From Siniperca chuatsi (taxonomy: Eukaryota; Chordata; Actinopteri; Centrarchiformes; Sinipercidae), in assembly GCF_020085105.1 (NCBI RefSeq), contig NC_058055.1, positions 12,626,822-12,690,821 on the forward strand: a DNA stretch of 64,000 nt, given 5' to 3'. Below are positions 13,015 through 26,400 of this stretch, piece after piece. The position numbers were made by a program, and so were the translations under genes. Numbering within the stretch: the stretch's first letter is position 1; every line of letters starts with the position of its first letter. The notes beneath the pieces were generated by a model. The model saw only the letters and a program-made list of their open reading frames with translations, did no database searches and was not told where the DNA came from.

Positions 13015-13475
13015 TTAAAGGAATAATTTGACATTTTGGCAAATATGCTTATTTGCATTAGAGTTAGATGAGAATATTGATAACACTCACATGTCTATTT
13101 GGAAATGAAGCTACAGCTTCAGCTGGTTAGCTTAGCTTAGCACAAAGACTGGGAATGGGAAAAAATGCTGGCCTGGCTCTCTCCGAAGAAAACAAAATCC
13201 ACCTACCAGCACCAGGTTTTCCAATTTAACAAACTAGCTGTAATGTGTTAATTAGTGAGCTTTAGAGGTGCTGGTAGGTGGATTTTGTTACCTTTGCACA
13301 GGGCCAGGCTAACTGTTTTCCTCTGTTTCCAGTCTTTGTGCTAAGCTAAGCTAACAGGCTGCTGACTCCAGTGGTTAGCATACAGACATGAGAGTGGTAT
13401 CAATCTTCTCATCTAACTCTCTGCAAGAAAGTGAATAATATATATATTTCCCAAAATGTCCAACTATTCCTTTAA
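13015..13475. mobile_element. Long palindromic MITE flanked by TTAA
   Basis: The element begins TTAAAGGAATAATTTGACAT and ends with a near-perfect complement (ATGTCCAACTATTCCTTTAA). Inner arms containing 'GTTAGCTTAGCTTAGCACAA' and 'TTGTGCTAAGCTAAGCTAAC' also pair, so the whole 460 bases fold back. I recognise it as a very abundant percomorph repeat. TTAA at both ends may be a piggyBac-like target duplication or part of the terminus itself. It has no coding capacity. Confidence 0.75.
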
Positions 13476-14109
13476 GTAATTGCCCGGCACCCTGCCTTCT
13501 TTGACGCCCCTCTGAGAAATAAAAACCTCATGAGATCCCCCTTCCTTAGCTCGTCACACATGGATGACTATAACAGACACATTGTATTCGGACAGTGTCA
13601 CTGTGTTTCTCTGTGCCACTGTTCCCAGTGGACATGATCTCTGAGGACTTCTTACTCTGTCAGCTGCTGTGTCTGAGGAAAGGGGGAAGGAGGAAGCATA
13701 TTTCGAGGTATCCACTGAGTTTGTGCATTACCACTACAGCTGTTACTCTGTTGCAAGGACTTAAACCACAGTTCTGTTATGTTCATTGTTGTATAGTTTC
13801 TATTTTGTTCTTGTGCACAATGATGGACTAACACACCAATACTGCAAAGACAGCTGCAATGACTATGTGGACTGTGAGGATGGTCTCTCTGGCCCCAACA
13901 GCCCACCAACTCACCATGGCAACACTTCCCACTGTGCAGGCCCTGCAGCTGCATTAGTCTTCTTAACATACATGCAAACCAGGTCTCCAGCATCCCTAAC
14001 ACATACACACCCCCTAAAGAGTACACATACACCCACAAACACATCCCTTCATGGGCATCTAGGCACATACACCAAAACAGCTGTTTCCTATAACTTCTTT
14101 TCATAAAGA

Positions 14110-17100
14110 AGAAAACTCCATTCTTATCACTACTCAGAAGTTATTATGAGCATGAAGTGGTTATTTATGTGCAATAATTTCATAGAGTTAACAAGGTTAA
14201 AAAAAACAAAACAAACAACAGCAGTTCTTTTAAAAGGTGTTTTTAGGTGTTTCGATCTCCTGTTGAATCTCGTGAATTAATTTTATCAAAGATGAAGGAT
14301 TAAGAGTTGAATCAATGCTTTGTACTTTGTTCAAAGTACTTGGGGTCTTTGGTCAGTGACACTGAGCAAGCAGCTGTCTACAAGCCAGGCTACTGCTTCT
14401 GCAGTTCAGACCAGAGGAGCCACCTGCTGCTATCTGGATAGTCTACTCTTTTAACACCTTGATGAGCAGCGAGGGCACCCCTAAAGTACTTTGGTTACAC
14501 TTATCATTGTGATATGCAATGCTATGTCACTATGCTAAAGATCAAATTGTACCAGATCAAATACGTATCTTCTGTGGCTACAGATCTGTGTGCACAGTAG
14601 CTTTTCACACTCTCCCTCTCTTTTCTCATTATGCACTGTACTGTATTGTTGCTGGATTGTGTCTAGATTTCATATAATTCATTCACATTGTGAATTGGAC
14701 CACTTCCACTTGGATAAGAACATTTGAAAGCAACATCTGCAAAAGAGACACCTTTCTATCAAGAGAAGAAATTTGACACAGAGTGAAATACTGGAAAGTG
14801 CCCCTTTTGTTTTCACCTGTAGTAGGCTACTGGAAGGATGATAATGAATTTATTGACACCCCACACCCTAAAACTGCTCTCAAATGTATTAATTAGACAT
14901 GAAAAGTCTCAGTAAAAAGTGTGCAATTAGAAAATTCTTGAAAAGATCATGCAGTATATTCATAATGTTAATCAGCTGAACCTCTTGGTAGTTCAGGCAG
15001 GTCATATAACCAAACACTTTTAAACACAGGTGTGAAAAGACAGGTGGGCTATTTATGTCATTCCTGCTATCCTAAGTGCTACAAATGGCTGTTAATGGTT
15101 GTGCTCTTTACACCCTCCACCAACTGGTTTTTCTTCCTTATTATTATAAATCAATAATGTGATTACACATGTATGTTTGTGGGCTTATTAGTTGAACTTC
15201 AAAATCTTGATGAAAAATGTCTACTAGGTTTTGTTTTCTAAAGGTCTGGGGTGATAATGGTGTTCCTACAGACTTTTAACACACTGTTCAGATTCATATT
15301 GAGAACATCCTGGAGAGCACAACACATTGCACCCAAATGTAAACTTTGTGCAGCAAATGGCTCACAATGTGTTTTTCTGACTGCAAGGTTAATACCAGTG
15401 TAATTTGTATCAAAGAAATTTGACCCATTTTTGCAAGTGAGACACATAAGTGACTAGTGAAGAATCACTATATATTTCCCATGCTGAAAGTATATTTTAG
15501 TATAAAATTGTCAGGAAAACTCATATTTTACATGTTTTTAATAAATTTTGATCATGTCTACTCATGTACTTTGTCAAAGTCGAGTTTTAATTGACTGTCA
15601 ATAATGTGTTGTAATGTGTCATTTATAAAGAGATGTATGACCTATGAAAACATTATCATGTTAGGAGCTGTTCAAAGGAAACAGACAAGGGAGAAAAAGA
15701 GGTAATTTTTGCAAATATATCAGTCAAGAGCCAACGTTGTAATCTCTGGCAGGTGCTCTGACAATTTGTCCATTTTTAGGGTTGAATAGCAATTTAAAAG
15801 AGATATTTCAATATTTCACTCTACAGAATATACATTTGCCAAATCTATAAAAGCTATGTCTTAGTGATTATGGAGTATACAGTATAGTGTACAGTAAATT
15901 GCAAACAAAAAACAATTCAGTCCATTTGTGCACCACAAAACATGGAAAAAGTCAAAAGAGTAATATTTACTGAATGCGTTTGTGTATGCTGCACAAATAA
16001 GGTAACAACTAGAACCACCGCTGTATAGACCAAAAATGTACACTGTGCTGGTGTACTAGCTGGTAAGCAGACTACAGATCAAGCCATGCTGCATTTTTTA
16101 TGTCATTGCAAAGAAGGTATGATCTAATGTCACCCATCACAGCAGTGAGATGCAAATTACAGGACTGCTGCTTCAAATCTCAGGTTTGCAGTATCAAAGT
16201 TTTTTCATTTTGAGTTCATTCAGCCATTTATGGACGAGAACCATGAGGATGCTTATATTTGTTGCTCAAAGATTTCTTGAGATGAGGTAATTAAGTTGGT
16301 ATTATTTATAATGTTCGATAACCTGCTTTCATGGAGCCTTGGGTAGCTCATGTCTGACATGGAAGTATCATACCAGGTTTTATTCATGTTTTAACTTAGC
16401 TGTCTCAACTTCCAATTTTGAACAAACCCAACGCTCCTCCAATCGAATTAACTGGCCTTTTTCTAACCCTATCCTATTGGTTTATACTTGAATGATAATT
16501 CCCTGTATCTCACCTAACGTTCCTGAATCAACAAGATATGCAATATATCACATTAAGGAAGAAATATGCTGAAAGTACTTTTCCATTTTGTAGATGAAAG
16601 ATGTGCACTGACAGACAATTAAACAATTAAAGTGTAGCTTTTGCAGGTTCAGTTAGCAAAAATATTTGTTTCTATCTTACTTTATATTTGTGTTTTTCAC
16701 TGTCAAGCATGGCTGTAAATTGACCCTTAAATCTGTTATTCCTACACATTATCAGAATACTAATATGGGCACAGCATGGAGTGCGTGGCTTGCCTGATTG
16801 ACTGGACCTATATACTATATACATACTGCTAGGTGTGTGCCTCATATGTAAATACATACATACATGAGCAACTGCTAAGGTCCTCTTAAAGCAGATCACA
16901 CACACACTCATACACACACACTGAGCCCCTGGTTTGTCCCCCTGCCCACTTCCTCTGCAGCCTATGGTGTTTCCGCTGGGGTGAGACAGTGCCAGCTCCC
17001 TCCCTCTGCTTCCCAGTGGGGTCCTGCCTCCCGGCATCTGTCAGGGCAGCTGTCTCTCCTCTCCACTCTGCACTGCACCATACTATGCCAGGCCTCCACA

Positions 17101-20100
17101 CAGGATTGTGAGCTACGCACACACACGCGCATTAATACGCAGCAAGACGCAATGGCCTCATAGCTTTATTGTGTTTAGTCAAAAGATTTTCTCAAATTGA
17201 AAAGCCAGATTTAATCAATTGATTTAGAGCTCTGAATTACCCAAATTGCAGACACTGTCTTACAAAAGACTGCAGTCAAATGAAATACACTTATTAACTT
17301 CACTAAATCTCGCTCATGTATGTTTGGTGTTTCTTAAAAATATAAACAGCCCCCAATGACAGCAAGATGTGCTCATACCGCCATCCTGTCAAACTGACAG
17401 TCATGCCTTTTTCAAGCCTTCTCACGACATATTGGACTAAATAAATCTTATACTATTCAGAAGGTGAGAGATGTTAGGACAAATGGGGTTGACAAATTTT
17501 ACAGATAGTTAAAATAATGATGTAATATGAAAACATGTTTGTGCATCCAATCAGACTCTTGTGAGAATGAGCGAAACCAGCAAAAGCTGCTGTTTTCTCT
17601 GTGGAAACTTACACATTGACTGGACTCATATTATTCAATTTCATTTGTTATTCATATGAATAGACCTGGAAAGAAACTGGAGACAGAGCAGCCAAACAGG
17701 GGAGAAGAAAAAAAGCTGGAGAACAGAGATGAAAGAAGGAGGGGTAGCTCAGGTCCAGGTGTGCCAGAAGCTTCAGGAAGTAAACATACAGACACTGAGC
17801 TACACAGGTGCTGAAAAATGATCCTTTTCCTAGCGAGGCCCAGCAAAGCACAAAGGGATGTGTGTGTATGTGTGTACGAGTGTATGTGTGCGTGTGTTGG
17901 GTGGGTGGGGGGGCTAGTTGACACTGAAACCAGGAGAATAATATGGACAAGGAGGAGGACAGTGGATCAGAGAAGGTTGTCAATGACTTTAGTTTTGACT
18001 GCAAGGCTGGAATGAGCCCAGCATCAACAACCTCCTCCCGTCTTTATACTCACAAAACACACGAAACACACAAACCCCCTTCACTCCCTTCACTACCATC
18101 TAATACGCACACTGTGCACTCTCACAGGTAGCACACACTCATACACTCATGCTCACATGCACTGAAACGCAAAACGTGTGTATGAATACAGACAAAAACA
18201 CAAACGTCTCTCCTCCACCCCCTCCCCTTGGGGTAGAGGTCCATCCAACACAGATGTAGCCCTGATTAATTGGGCGCAACACTGGGAAGTGGGTCTGGAA
18301 ACTACCTGGCAATTTCCTTCAGTCTATCCTCCCCCACTATCCTCCCCCACTACCTTCTCCACCTAAACCCCCCCCTCCTCCCCACATTTGGATCACGTAA
18401 GTCAGCAGGTGGGCTGCTGGGAGGAGTGTCTGCCGTGTGGCGTTGATATTCTGCCTGCGTCCAGCTTGCTGGGTGCCCTACATTGCAGGCACTCCCTCTG
18501 GCAATGTTTGCCGCCTTGGCTCTGGGCTGAGTGCTGGAAATGCTGAGGGTCTGACAGACTCTATGGGCGCACGTACAGGTACACACATGCACACACACAC
18601 ACACACACACACAGAGAAAAACACACATGCAGAGAATGGTCTGCTCTCCACTGCCCAGCAGAGCACATCATAGAAAAAGAGAAAGATAGAGCAACGAAGG
18701 GAAAAAGATGGCAAAACAAAGATGGTAGAGGCAGAGAAATGGACAGGCATACTGTATTTACCTCACACTTTTTCAGTAAAGCATGTGGATTACCCAGCGG
18801 AGCACAGGGAGGCTTTTTAATGAAAGCACAGGAAGGGGGCAGCAGCTGGTGGCATGTGTTTGAGCCGGGAGGATAAGACCCCTTGCGCTTGGCTCGCCAG
18901 CCCCCCTCCCTCTCTCGCTTTCCTCATCTCCTAACGCCCCCTTCATCCTACCATCCTCCCCCCTCCTCCCCCCCATAGAGAATGAAGTCCTTTGTCCGTT
19001 CCACTACTGCCCGTCCTGGAGTTGGGCCTGAGCCGCGGGGCCTTCTAGTCAGCCAGCACCAGAACCAGAGCAGAACCAAGTTGAGCCCCTCACAGCCTTG
19101 GCTACAGCCTGCCTCCACAGACCAACACAAGTCCCCAATCACCCAGTGCTGGGAAAGGAAAAAGAAAAATGAGCAAAACAGAGAGAGACATCAACAGAAT
19201 GGTTGGACAATACCAATGAGTGAGATGGACAGAAGGAAAAACACAGACGAGTGTGGCCAAAACTACAACAGAAAAAGGGGACATTTCACTCTAAAGTTGT
19301 GCAGCCACAAGATGTCTTATTTTGAATGGAAAGAAATTTGCCCAAGGGAACAAAGGAGTGAATTATTGTGCTAAAGACCAACACAATAATATTAAATCAA
19401 TAGATTCATTTTCCAAGGAGCACCACGGCCTGTGCAGACAGCTGTTGAATAAAATCAGGTGTATTTGTTCCATTCCGTCTGATATGAACAACTGGATAGC
19501 ATACAACACTGGTTTGGAAATTCTAGTGCAAAGTAAGGAAGTAAATATAAATATGTGATAGATATGAAAATATAATTGTAAATATGGAAACTTATTGCAG
19601 CAATGTAATCTAATGAATTATGAACAATGTTAAAACAATACAAAACAATGCTAATAAGCATTGTATATTGCAACATTACTCATCCCCTGTACCCTCCTTT
19701 ACTCAACTCCAAATATTAGTCCCCCAATAATGTATGTATGAAATTCATTAGGATTAAGAATAAAAATATCAAACTAAAATCTTAACCTAGAGATCACAAA
19801 TATTCAGATAGTTAAGTAGAATTTGTAGTTGAGTGAAGTTGGTCTGAGTTGAAGAAGAAATAAGTAGGTGATAGATGAGTGAAGAAAACTCTTGGGTTGG
19901 GTGTTGAATCAAATGAAATGAGGTGAATGTTGGAGAATCAGTCTACCACTGCTAACAGTATCTGTATCAGGTTGCTTCCACAGAGTTATGTGTGTTCAGT
20001 AAGAGTAGATATTACTGGGCTCCACTTATCAGAAAGGTTTGGTGCACAAAATACCTTGTATGCATTTCAGTAATTGGATCGGCATCACCTTGTTGCCCCT

Positions 20101-20730
20101 CAGACCCTAAACCACTGCTTCATCCCCCTGTGCATCTGAGCATTCACACATAAAAGTGCCGTCATTCTGTCTTACCACCACTTCTGAGCTTTTATGGATC
20201 AGCAGAGTAGAAACACTTGGTAAAAGTTTTGGACAAATAGGACCTCTGTGCCCTTGTTCTTTGTCCCCACAAAGCTTTCAAAGGTTCTTGCTGCTGATTG
20301 GCTTTTGAAAGAATATCTGAGAACTCTTTTTTTTTTTTATGAAATTTTTGCAGGTAACCAGTCTGTTCATTTGTTCAGCCAAAGTGGTTGTGAGCGCTCA
20401 TGCTAACTGCTGAGCTCTTCTTGTATTGATTTCAAACAAACCGCTGCTGTTGCTTCTGGTAATGTATCAGTTCCTGTGCACCAGAGAGGGTTATTCCCAG
20501 GAATAAACATCTACTGTAGGCCCACTACCAGCTGTTCACAGCAGCAAAAACAACTATTGTTAAAGCTTCCTTGAGCTGGCTGTTAATGTGTTAAAGTAAT
20601 GAGTCTTTGAAAACTACAAAACAGAAATGCATGTCAGAGGATTACTTTTACTTGTACAAGCAATTATAGTGATATCATTTTACATGGCATTTTCTTTTCT
20701 ACATCACCGTCTTCAATAAATAAATGAATG
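14110..20730. other. Gene-free stretch
   Basis: Nothing here reads as a gene. Open frames around 16.7-17.2, 17.6-18.1 and 18.3-19.4 kb sit on CA/GT-rich or C-rich tracts, including a (CA)n at about 18589-18613, and show no domain or paired splice sites. The rest is AT-rich unique-looking DNA. Confidence 0.6.
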
Positions 20731-20734
20731 TAGA

Positions 20735-20900
20735 GGATTTTAGAGTAAAATTCTCCTCCACAGGGAGGTCAGACTACGGGGTCGGCTGCAGAACAGCAGC
20801 CCGGAGCAGGTGGGCAGTGAGTCAATGGAGGGGCTTGAACCTGGTTGCTCGGGTTGGAGAACTTGTCTCACTACTTACTCTAACACGCAGACTCCCCTGA
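20735..20900 (-). mobile_element. tRNA-derived SINE fragment
   Basis: On the minus strand a tRNA-like head contains an RNA polymerase III B-box-like GGTTCAAGCCC (about 20825-20836) with a weak A-box about 50 bases before it. A body follows containing 'CAGCCGACCCCGTAGTCTGA' and 'CCTGTGGAGGAGAATTTTA', which I recognise from fish SINEs. It is not a functional tRNA because no cloverleaf can be drawn. Confidence 0.5.
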
Positions 20901-22977
20901 AAACCTATTTGCAGTAATGTGCAATATAATTCAGTTCCTGTGAACCTGGGTGAGTGTAAATATCATTACAACCTATAGTATATAATCATCTTGTTGCTCA
21001 CAGAGACACTATATTATATCTGCATAGCTACAGTATGGTACAGAGACAGATTAGTATACTGCCAGGCTGCCTCATGCTGTAGAAATAAGATGAACATAAC
21101 GTCACACCTTATATAAAGCCTTACTGTATCAATATACTGGGCACTGTAGTAATTATGTTGCTACCTCAATGTCATTTCATATAGGGCATGACATCCCTGG
21201 TAATTCCCAAACACAAATAGTGGGTAATAGTGATTTCTTTCAGTCCCAGAAGTTTTTAAATATTCATCATCCACTCCACTACTGTGTTAGTTCCCCTATT
21301 TCAAATTTCTCATTTCAGAAATGCCCACCCAGTTTCCACTAAAGCTAACATTTAGGTTATTATACTGTAAAATGTCTGTTGTTTTCATGTGTTTTCGAAT
21401 GCATTGAAATGCAGTAAAAAGCAGAGCCAAATCAAAGGAAATGCAGACATCGAATTGCAAACTTGCACACTCTAAGATGGTTGCGGAAAAAAAGATTTAC
21501 CACTCATTTTCATTTGAGTTACAGAAATATGATGGACCATAAAATATAATTGAATGGTGTTACAAGAGCGCATTTTACTTGATCTATGGGTTTAACAACT
21601 CAAAGCTCAGAATTCATAAATTGATAATAAAAATGAGTTTAATACACGTAATTTAAAAGTAATGTCAGTTCATCTTCAAATGGTAGGCAAAACTGTACAA
21701 ACTGAAAGTGGTTCAGATTCACATCTCAAGGTCTTCGTTCACCTGAATGGTTATTTTATTGAATGAACAACCCCCTTATCTGTCACTCGGTGTTATCTCA
21801 CACTCTGTGTGTACAATTATGCAATGGTATGTGTGGGAACATTTTTCTGTAATCTGGTGCGATCATTGTTGCCTGATCTCTGAAGTGTTGATATTCCTGC
21901 TTTGTCTCTCTGCTGAGTCGCTGGAACAATACACTCGGAATTGCTTTTCTGACCGTATAAGCTTCAAAACTTTTAGAACTTATTTTACTTTGGTTTTACA
22001 CCAATCCAAACAGTAAACCATCTAAGCCAGTGCTGCTGATGACTGGTGCTGCACAAACTTGGCTAGCTTTTCCTCTGTCATGCCTCAATCTCCCACTCTC
22101 TAGCAATCAAGCCCGTTATTTCCAAGCGACTTGAACGCCTTGCTTCCTTTGCACCTCAACACCTTGTCCTTCATCCCCCTCATAAACCATACTCAGCTCT
22201 AAGGAGGATGACGAACTGACCACCTACAATGCAGCTACAATGATCATGTGCCTGTGATATCTATTCCTGGTAACCACAAATGTTGAATTGGTCACAGTTC
22301 AAATGAGGAAAAGTTGGCTCTGTTGGTCTTGTGACTCAGGTGCTGGGAGTGCCCCCTAGAGATGCAGGAAGTCATTACTCGTACCAGATGATGATGATGA
22401 TGGACCACAGTTTTTTTTGTCATGGCTCTTAAGGTCCTTTCACACATGCTCCCTGAAAGAGTAGTGAATCCTTGTCCTTCTGCACATCAGAGCATGACAG
22501 GCAACAGCATCCACGCATGGCAACACCAGCCCAACAACCATCTCCTAGCAACGCACGTCCTCTGCCCCAGGAGGAATCTGGAGGTCTCTGCTGTAGTCAC
22601 ACCATGCATTTCCTGGAGGGCAATCAGCTTTTTCCTCATCTCTTCTCTAACTCCCTAGCTCTTGCCCTACCTCTCCTTGCTTCTCACATCCAAATACTTC
22701 CTTCCATCTGGCTTAGCTGTTTTGGAAGGAGTCTTTCTTGGGATGAAAATAACAAGCCCACAACATTTTTAAAAAGAGGGAGGAAAGTAAATTAGCCTCA
22801 GTTCTTAGAAACTGTTTGGCAAAGTGTAATTATTAGTGAGAACAGGGAAAAGGATATAACTTAAGCGAAGATCCAACATTTTTTCACATTTCAGTTATCG
22901 TTATCGTTTCAGTTATTTTTTGGTCATCATTCTCTCAGTTTTATTCACTTGTACTTGTACCATGAACATTAATCTAA

Positions 22978-22978
<1 letters not shown>

Positions 22979-23023
<45 letters not shown>

Positions 23024-23040
23024 TAGATATATATAATATA
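22979..23040. repeat. Compound (GT)n(AT)n microsatellite
   Basis: GT units pass into AT units and then into a short AGAT/ATAT tail. Confidence 0.95.
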
Positions 23041-23444
23041 TACAGTTTAATGTGTCTTGCCAAAAGAGAAAGTTTACCATGACCTTGCATGACCTTTTTT
23101 AATTCTACTCTAAGATAAAAAAATAATAAACTCCTGTGACAGAAGGCACCTAATCAACACAGCCTCTGCATGCAACTGCTTACGTGCATGTGCGTTTCCC
23201 TTCCGTGCTAGTCCCCATCCTCCCAGCCCCATCACCACAAACCACCGTTCCCACAGTATTCCCATGACTCTCTTCTGCTCCCCCTCTCTTCCCTCGAAGG
23301 GCCCAGACTTCACCAAAAGGCAGGAGGGCTGCGTTGGCGAGCAGCGAGCTGCTCTAGCCCACCTTCCTCACATCTGAGAACCTCTGTGAAATCCTAATCC
23401 CCAGAGCAGGGTGAAGCGCAGGCCCAGCTTGCCTGACCTCTCTG

Positions 23445-23473
23445 GTTGCCATGGATACAGCGCACTATAAATA
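23445..23473 (+). promoter_or_regulatory. X-box-like site next to a TATA box (candidate promoter)
   Basis: GTTGCCATGGATAC (23445-23458) resembles an RFX X-box with a degenerate second half. It is followed 7 bases later by TATAAATA (23466-23473). The DNA on either side is locally GC-richer than its surroundings. The arrangement is promoter-like, but no transcript or coding exon could be attached to it. Confidence 0.25.
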
Positions 23474-26400
23474 AAACAGAGGGGGCTTTTTTTCAAGCAG
23501 TTTGGCAGGGCTGTGTGGCCTGCTCACTGGTGGGGCTTATTTTCTCTCTCCCTCCCTCGTTCTTCTCTCCTCACTCTCATTCTACTCCCCTTTTCACTTA
23601 TTCTCTCAATCATTGAGTGTCTGTCCTTTTTTTCTGTCTTGTGCTTCCTCCCTCTCCTTGTCTCTGTTGCTCATTCATTACTTTCATTCAGCCTCTTCAA
23701 ACCAGAACACCTGTACTAGCTCCATACCTGTATTTAGATTTACATTCATTTCATTCTTGCAAAACATGCCACTTTAACAAGTCGCTGTTCAAATTAAGAA
23801 AGTAAACACACAGAAAGGCAACTTGTTTGACTGGTAGCAATCTACATGTGTCAAGTAAACACACAAAGAGCCATCTCAACAGAGGCCAAGTCGGTAGAAA
23901 AGAAGACCTATTTTCTTGGTGGTGGCAGAAAGACATAGAGAGACGAGGGAGGCTGAGTGTGCTAGCACACTGAATCAGGACTGCGCTGCAGATTTTTGTC
24001 TGGCAAGGCGAATCTCAGGAGGCTGGAAAATAATTTGGTCATGGCTGTGGGAGGTTGTTGGGAGTGGGAGGTGTGTGGGTGATGTGGGGGAGAAGGTTTG
24101 AGGGGTAACTGGTTGGTGGGAGGTGGAGGGGGTAGGGTTTTGACCGTCTCGCTGTGGTGAAAACATGCTTGACACTTCATTCCTTTCCAGTTAATGTGGA
24201 GCGGACTGCAGGATGTTAACCCTCTGCCTGCCTTTTGATGCTTGGTCTCCACTGTTGCACAATACCCAGTCCCCACAACACTTCCTGCTTTACAGCGGTT
24301 CAAGGCTAAAACATTCCAGGACAGTCTATGGAAGAAATCAGTCTTGCCAGACGTGGGAGGGACAGCTAAAGTATACATTATTTTCCAGTATCACATCGAC
24401 ATTAGCTGAGTGTAATACTGTGAGACAATATGACAGGCCTGCTGTGCAATCCTCAGAAGCTGTCATAGTGATTTGAAAATTTGACCATCACATGCCAAAT
24501 ACTCTTTGTCTGGGAGAATTTTGAAGAGTAAGCCACATTTCCTGGACCATCTGCCTCATATGAATTACACAAAAGACAAGACCGGCACCAGCAAACATCC
24601 ACAATGTTGCCTGGGAGACAGAGGTCACATGAGAGGATGACTCACAGAAACCCAGAACTACCTAGAAACCAACATTATTGAACGGCCTCACATCATGGTG
24701 CTCTTTACAGTTCCTTCTTCTGCAACATGCAGAAGGATTAGTGTCGTGTCAGTGCATAAACGACAGTGAGACGGTGCCCTTGGCAAAAGACAAGTATACA
24801 GTTAAACTTAATAGGGCCAGAATCTGATACCTCAATAGGAATCCACTTCATTGCCAGTCACCATTCTCTACTAACTAAACACACCCACACAGCACTGTCT
24901 GTATATCAACCTGTGTCTGACCATGGGTCTGCTACTGGTGTGTGAGTTAGTGTGTGTGTTCATGCGGACCTGGGGAGTAGGGAGTTAATGCAGGCAGGGC
25001 TGTGGCAGTCCTCCTGCCCCTCAGCCAGATTAATCATGCAGGAGAGACACAGCAGGCCCCCGTTCATTCTGCCTGGGGGTGAAGCTGTGCCCGCATGCTC
25101 TGCGTATCACATGGCCCCGGCCCCTCTCTCTTCTCTCGTCTCTCTCGCTCTTTCTCTCTCTACTGGGGGTGCTGTGGATGGGGCTGGGGTGGGGGGTTAT
25201 TGGTGGTGTGGTGGAACGCCACAGCACGCATTATAGCTTTCTTTCTTTCTTTCTTCCACACTGTTGTTTTTTCCCCCTCTCTTCCCCCTTCACTTCCCCT
25301 TCTGTGAGTGTGAAGCGACGCAACAACAGCCTCTTTTCTATCTCCCGTCGGAGGGCCCTGACGACAGCAGTGGCCAGGCTCGGTGGATGAAGAGGAGAAG
25401 TGTGTGGGGAGGAGGGGGTGGGGGGCATACCAAGGGACTCACCACAGATATCTCCTGGAAACTGCTCGACGATGTCTCTGCGCATCAGAGAACAGCCACA
25501 GCCATTGTTGGGCTCATTGGGAAACAGAGGCAGCATCGCACAGTTGCATGCTTCAGCATTTTGCAGTGTGTTGCACAAACACCTACATTGTGTGAACAGT
25601 AGAACCCTAAATGTTTCATGATGTGTTATGTTGTAAGTCTTTGAGATGAGTAGCATTCTGTATTTTAAAAACTTTTTATAATTTGATTGCTAACAGTACA
25701 TGTATATGTGTGCTTTACTTCCCTGAGGACTGTCAAACCACAACGCACTTGAAATATGTTTCCCCTGCTTGGAAATGTGTACTGGAGAGGTGAACAAGAC
25801 ACACTTTCACCCTCTGTAACAGCTACCATCAACATGTTTTAGATAAAGCATTTAAAGAATATTCATTATAATTTAGTTTCACTTTAATGTCACTAAAAAG
25901 TCTAAACACACCAAGCTATTGAACTGTTGTACTGCAGGTTTCCCCAATTTTGCCTTCAATATTTATATATTACTATCTTGACTAGTCCATCATATACCAT
26001 GTTGAACATGATATATGTATGAAGTATGTGCAGTGACATTTTCCTAACTACAGTGTACAACTAATTATTACATCTAATGAGAGTATGTCCACTTCTTTCT
26101 CTTCTGTGCCATTTTTATGCAAGCATGAATATTCAAAACAAAAAAAGCATAGTGAAACTAGTTTTCATACATCTTCAGTCATTGTGATGTTCTAAATGTT
26201 TTGAAAAGCTACAATACACATGCTATTAATGTAACTATAAAACAATAGTTACATTCAACAAGGTGGCAGTTTGTCTCTGCAAGGTGTTTGTAATGTCTTC
26301 TTGAAAACAGCAAGAGCCAAAGAGGGATCTCTTTTAGATCTGACCTGAGGGTCGAGTGGAGACACATCTGGTTCCAGATGCAGAACACTTACCCATTCAG

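Noticed and set aside
13652..14104. 150-codon minus-strand open frame
   Set aside because: No recognisable domain, Cys/His/Thr-rich composition from CA-type repeats, and an equally long frame on the opposite strand.
20820..20900. Possible tRNA gene (B-box-like GGTTCAAGCCC)
   Set aside because: No acceptor stem or cloverleaf can be formed; the body that follows is SINE-like.
25231..25656. 141-codon minus-strand frame with a Cys-rich start
   Set aside because: No family recognised, the second half is low-complexity, overlapping frames exist on the plus strand, and no splice or polyadenylation context supports it.
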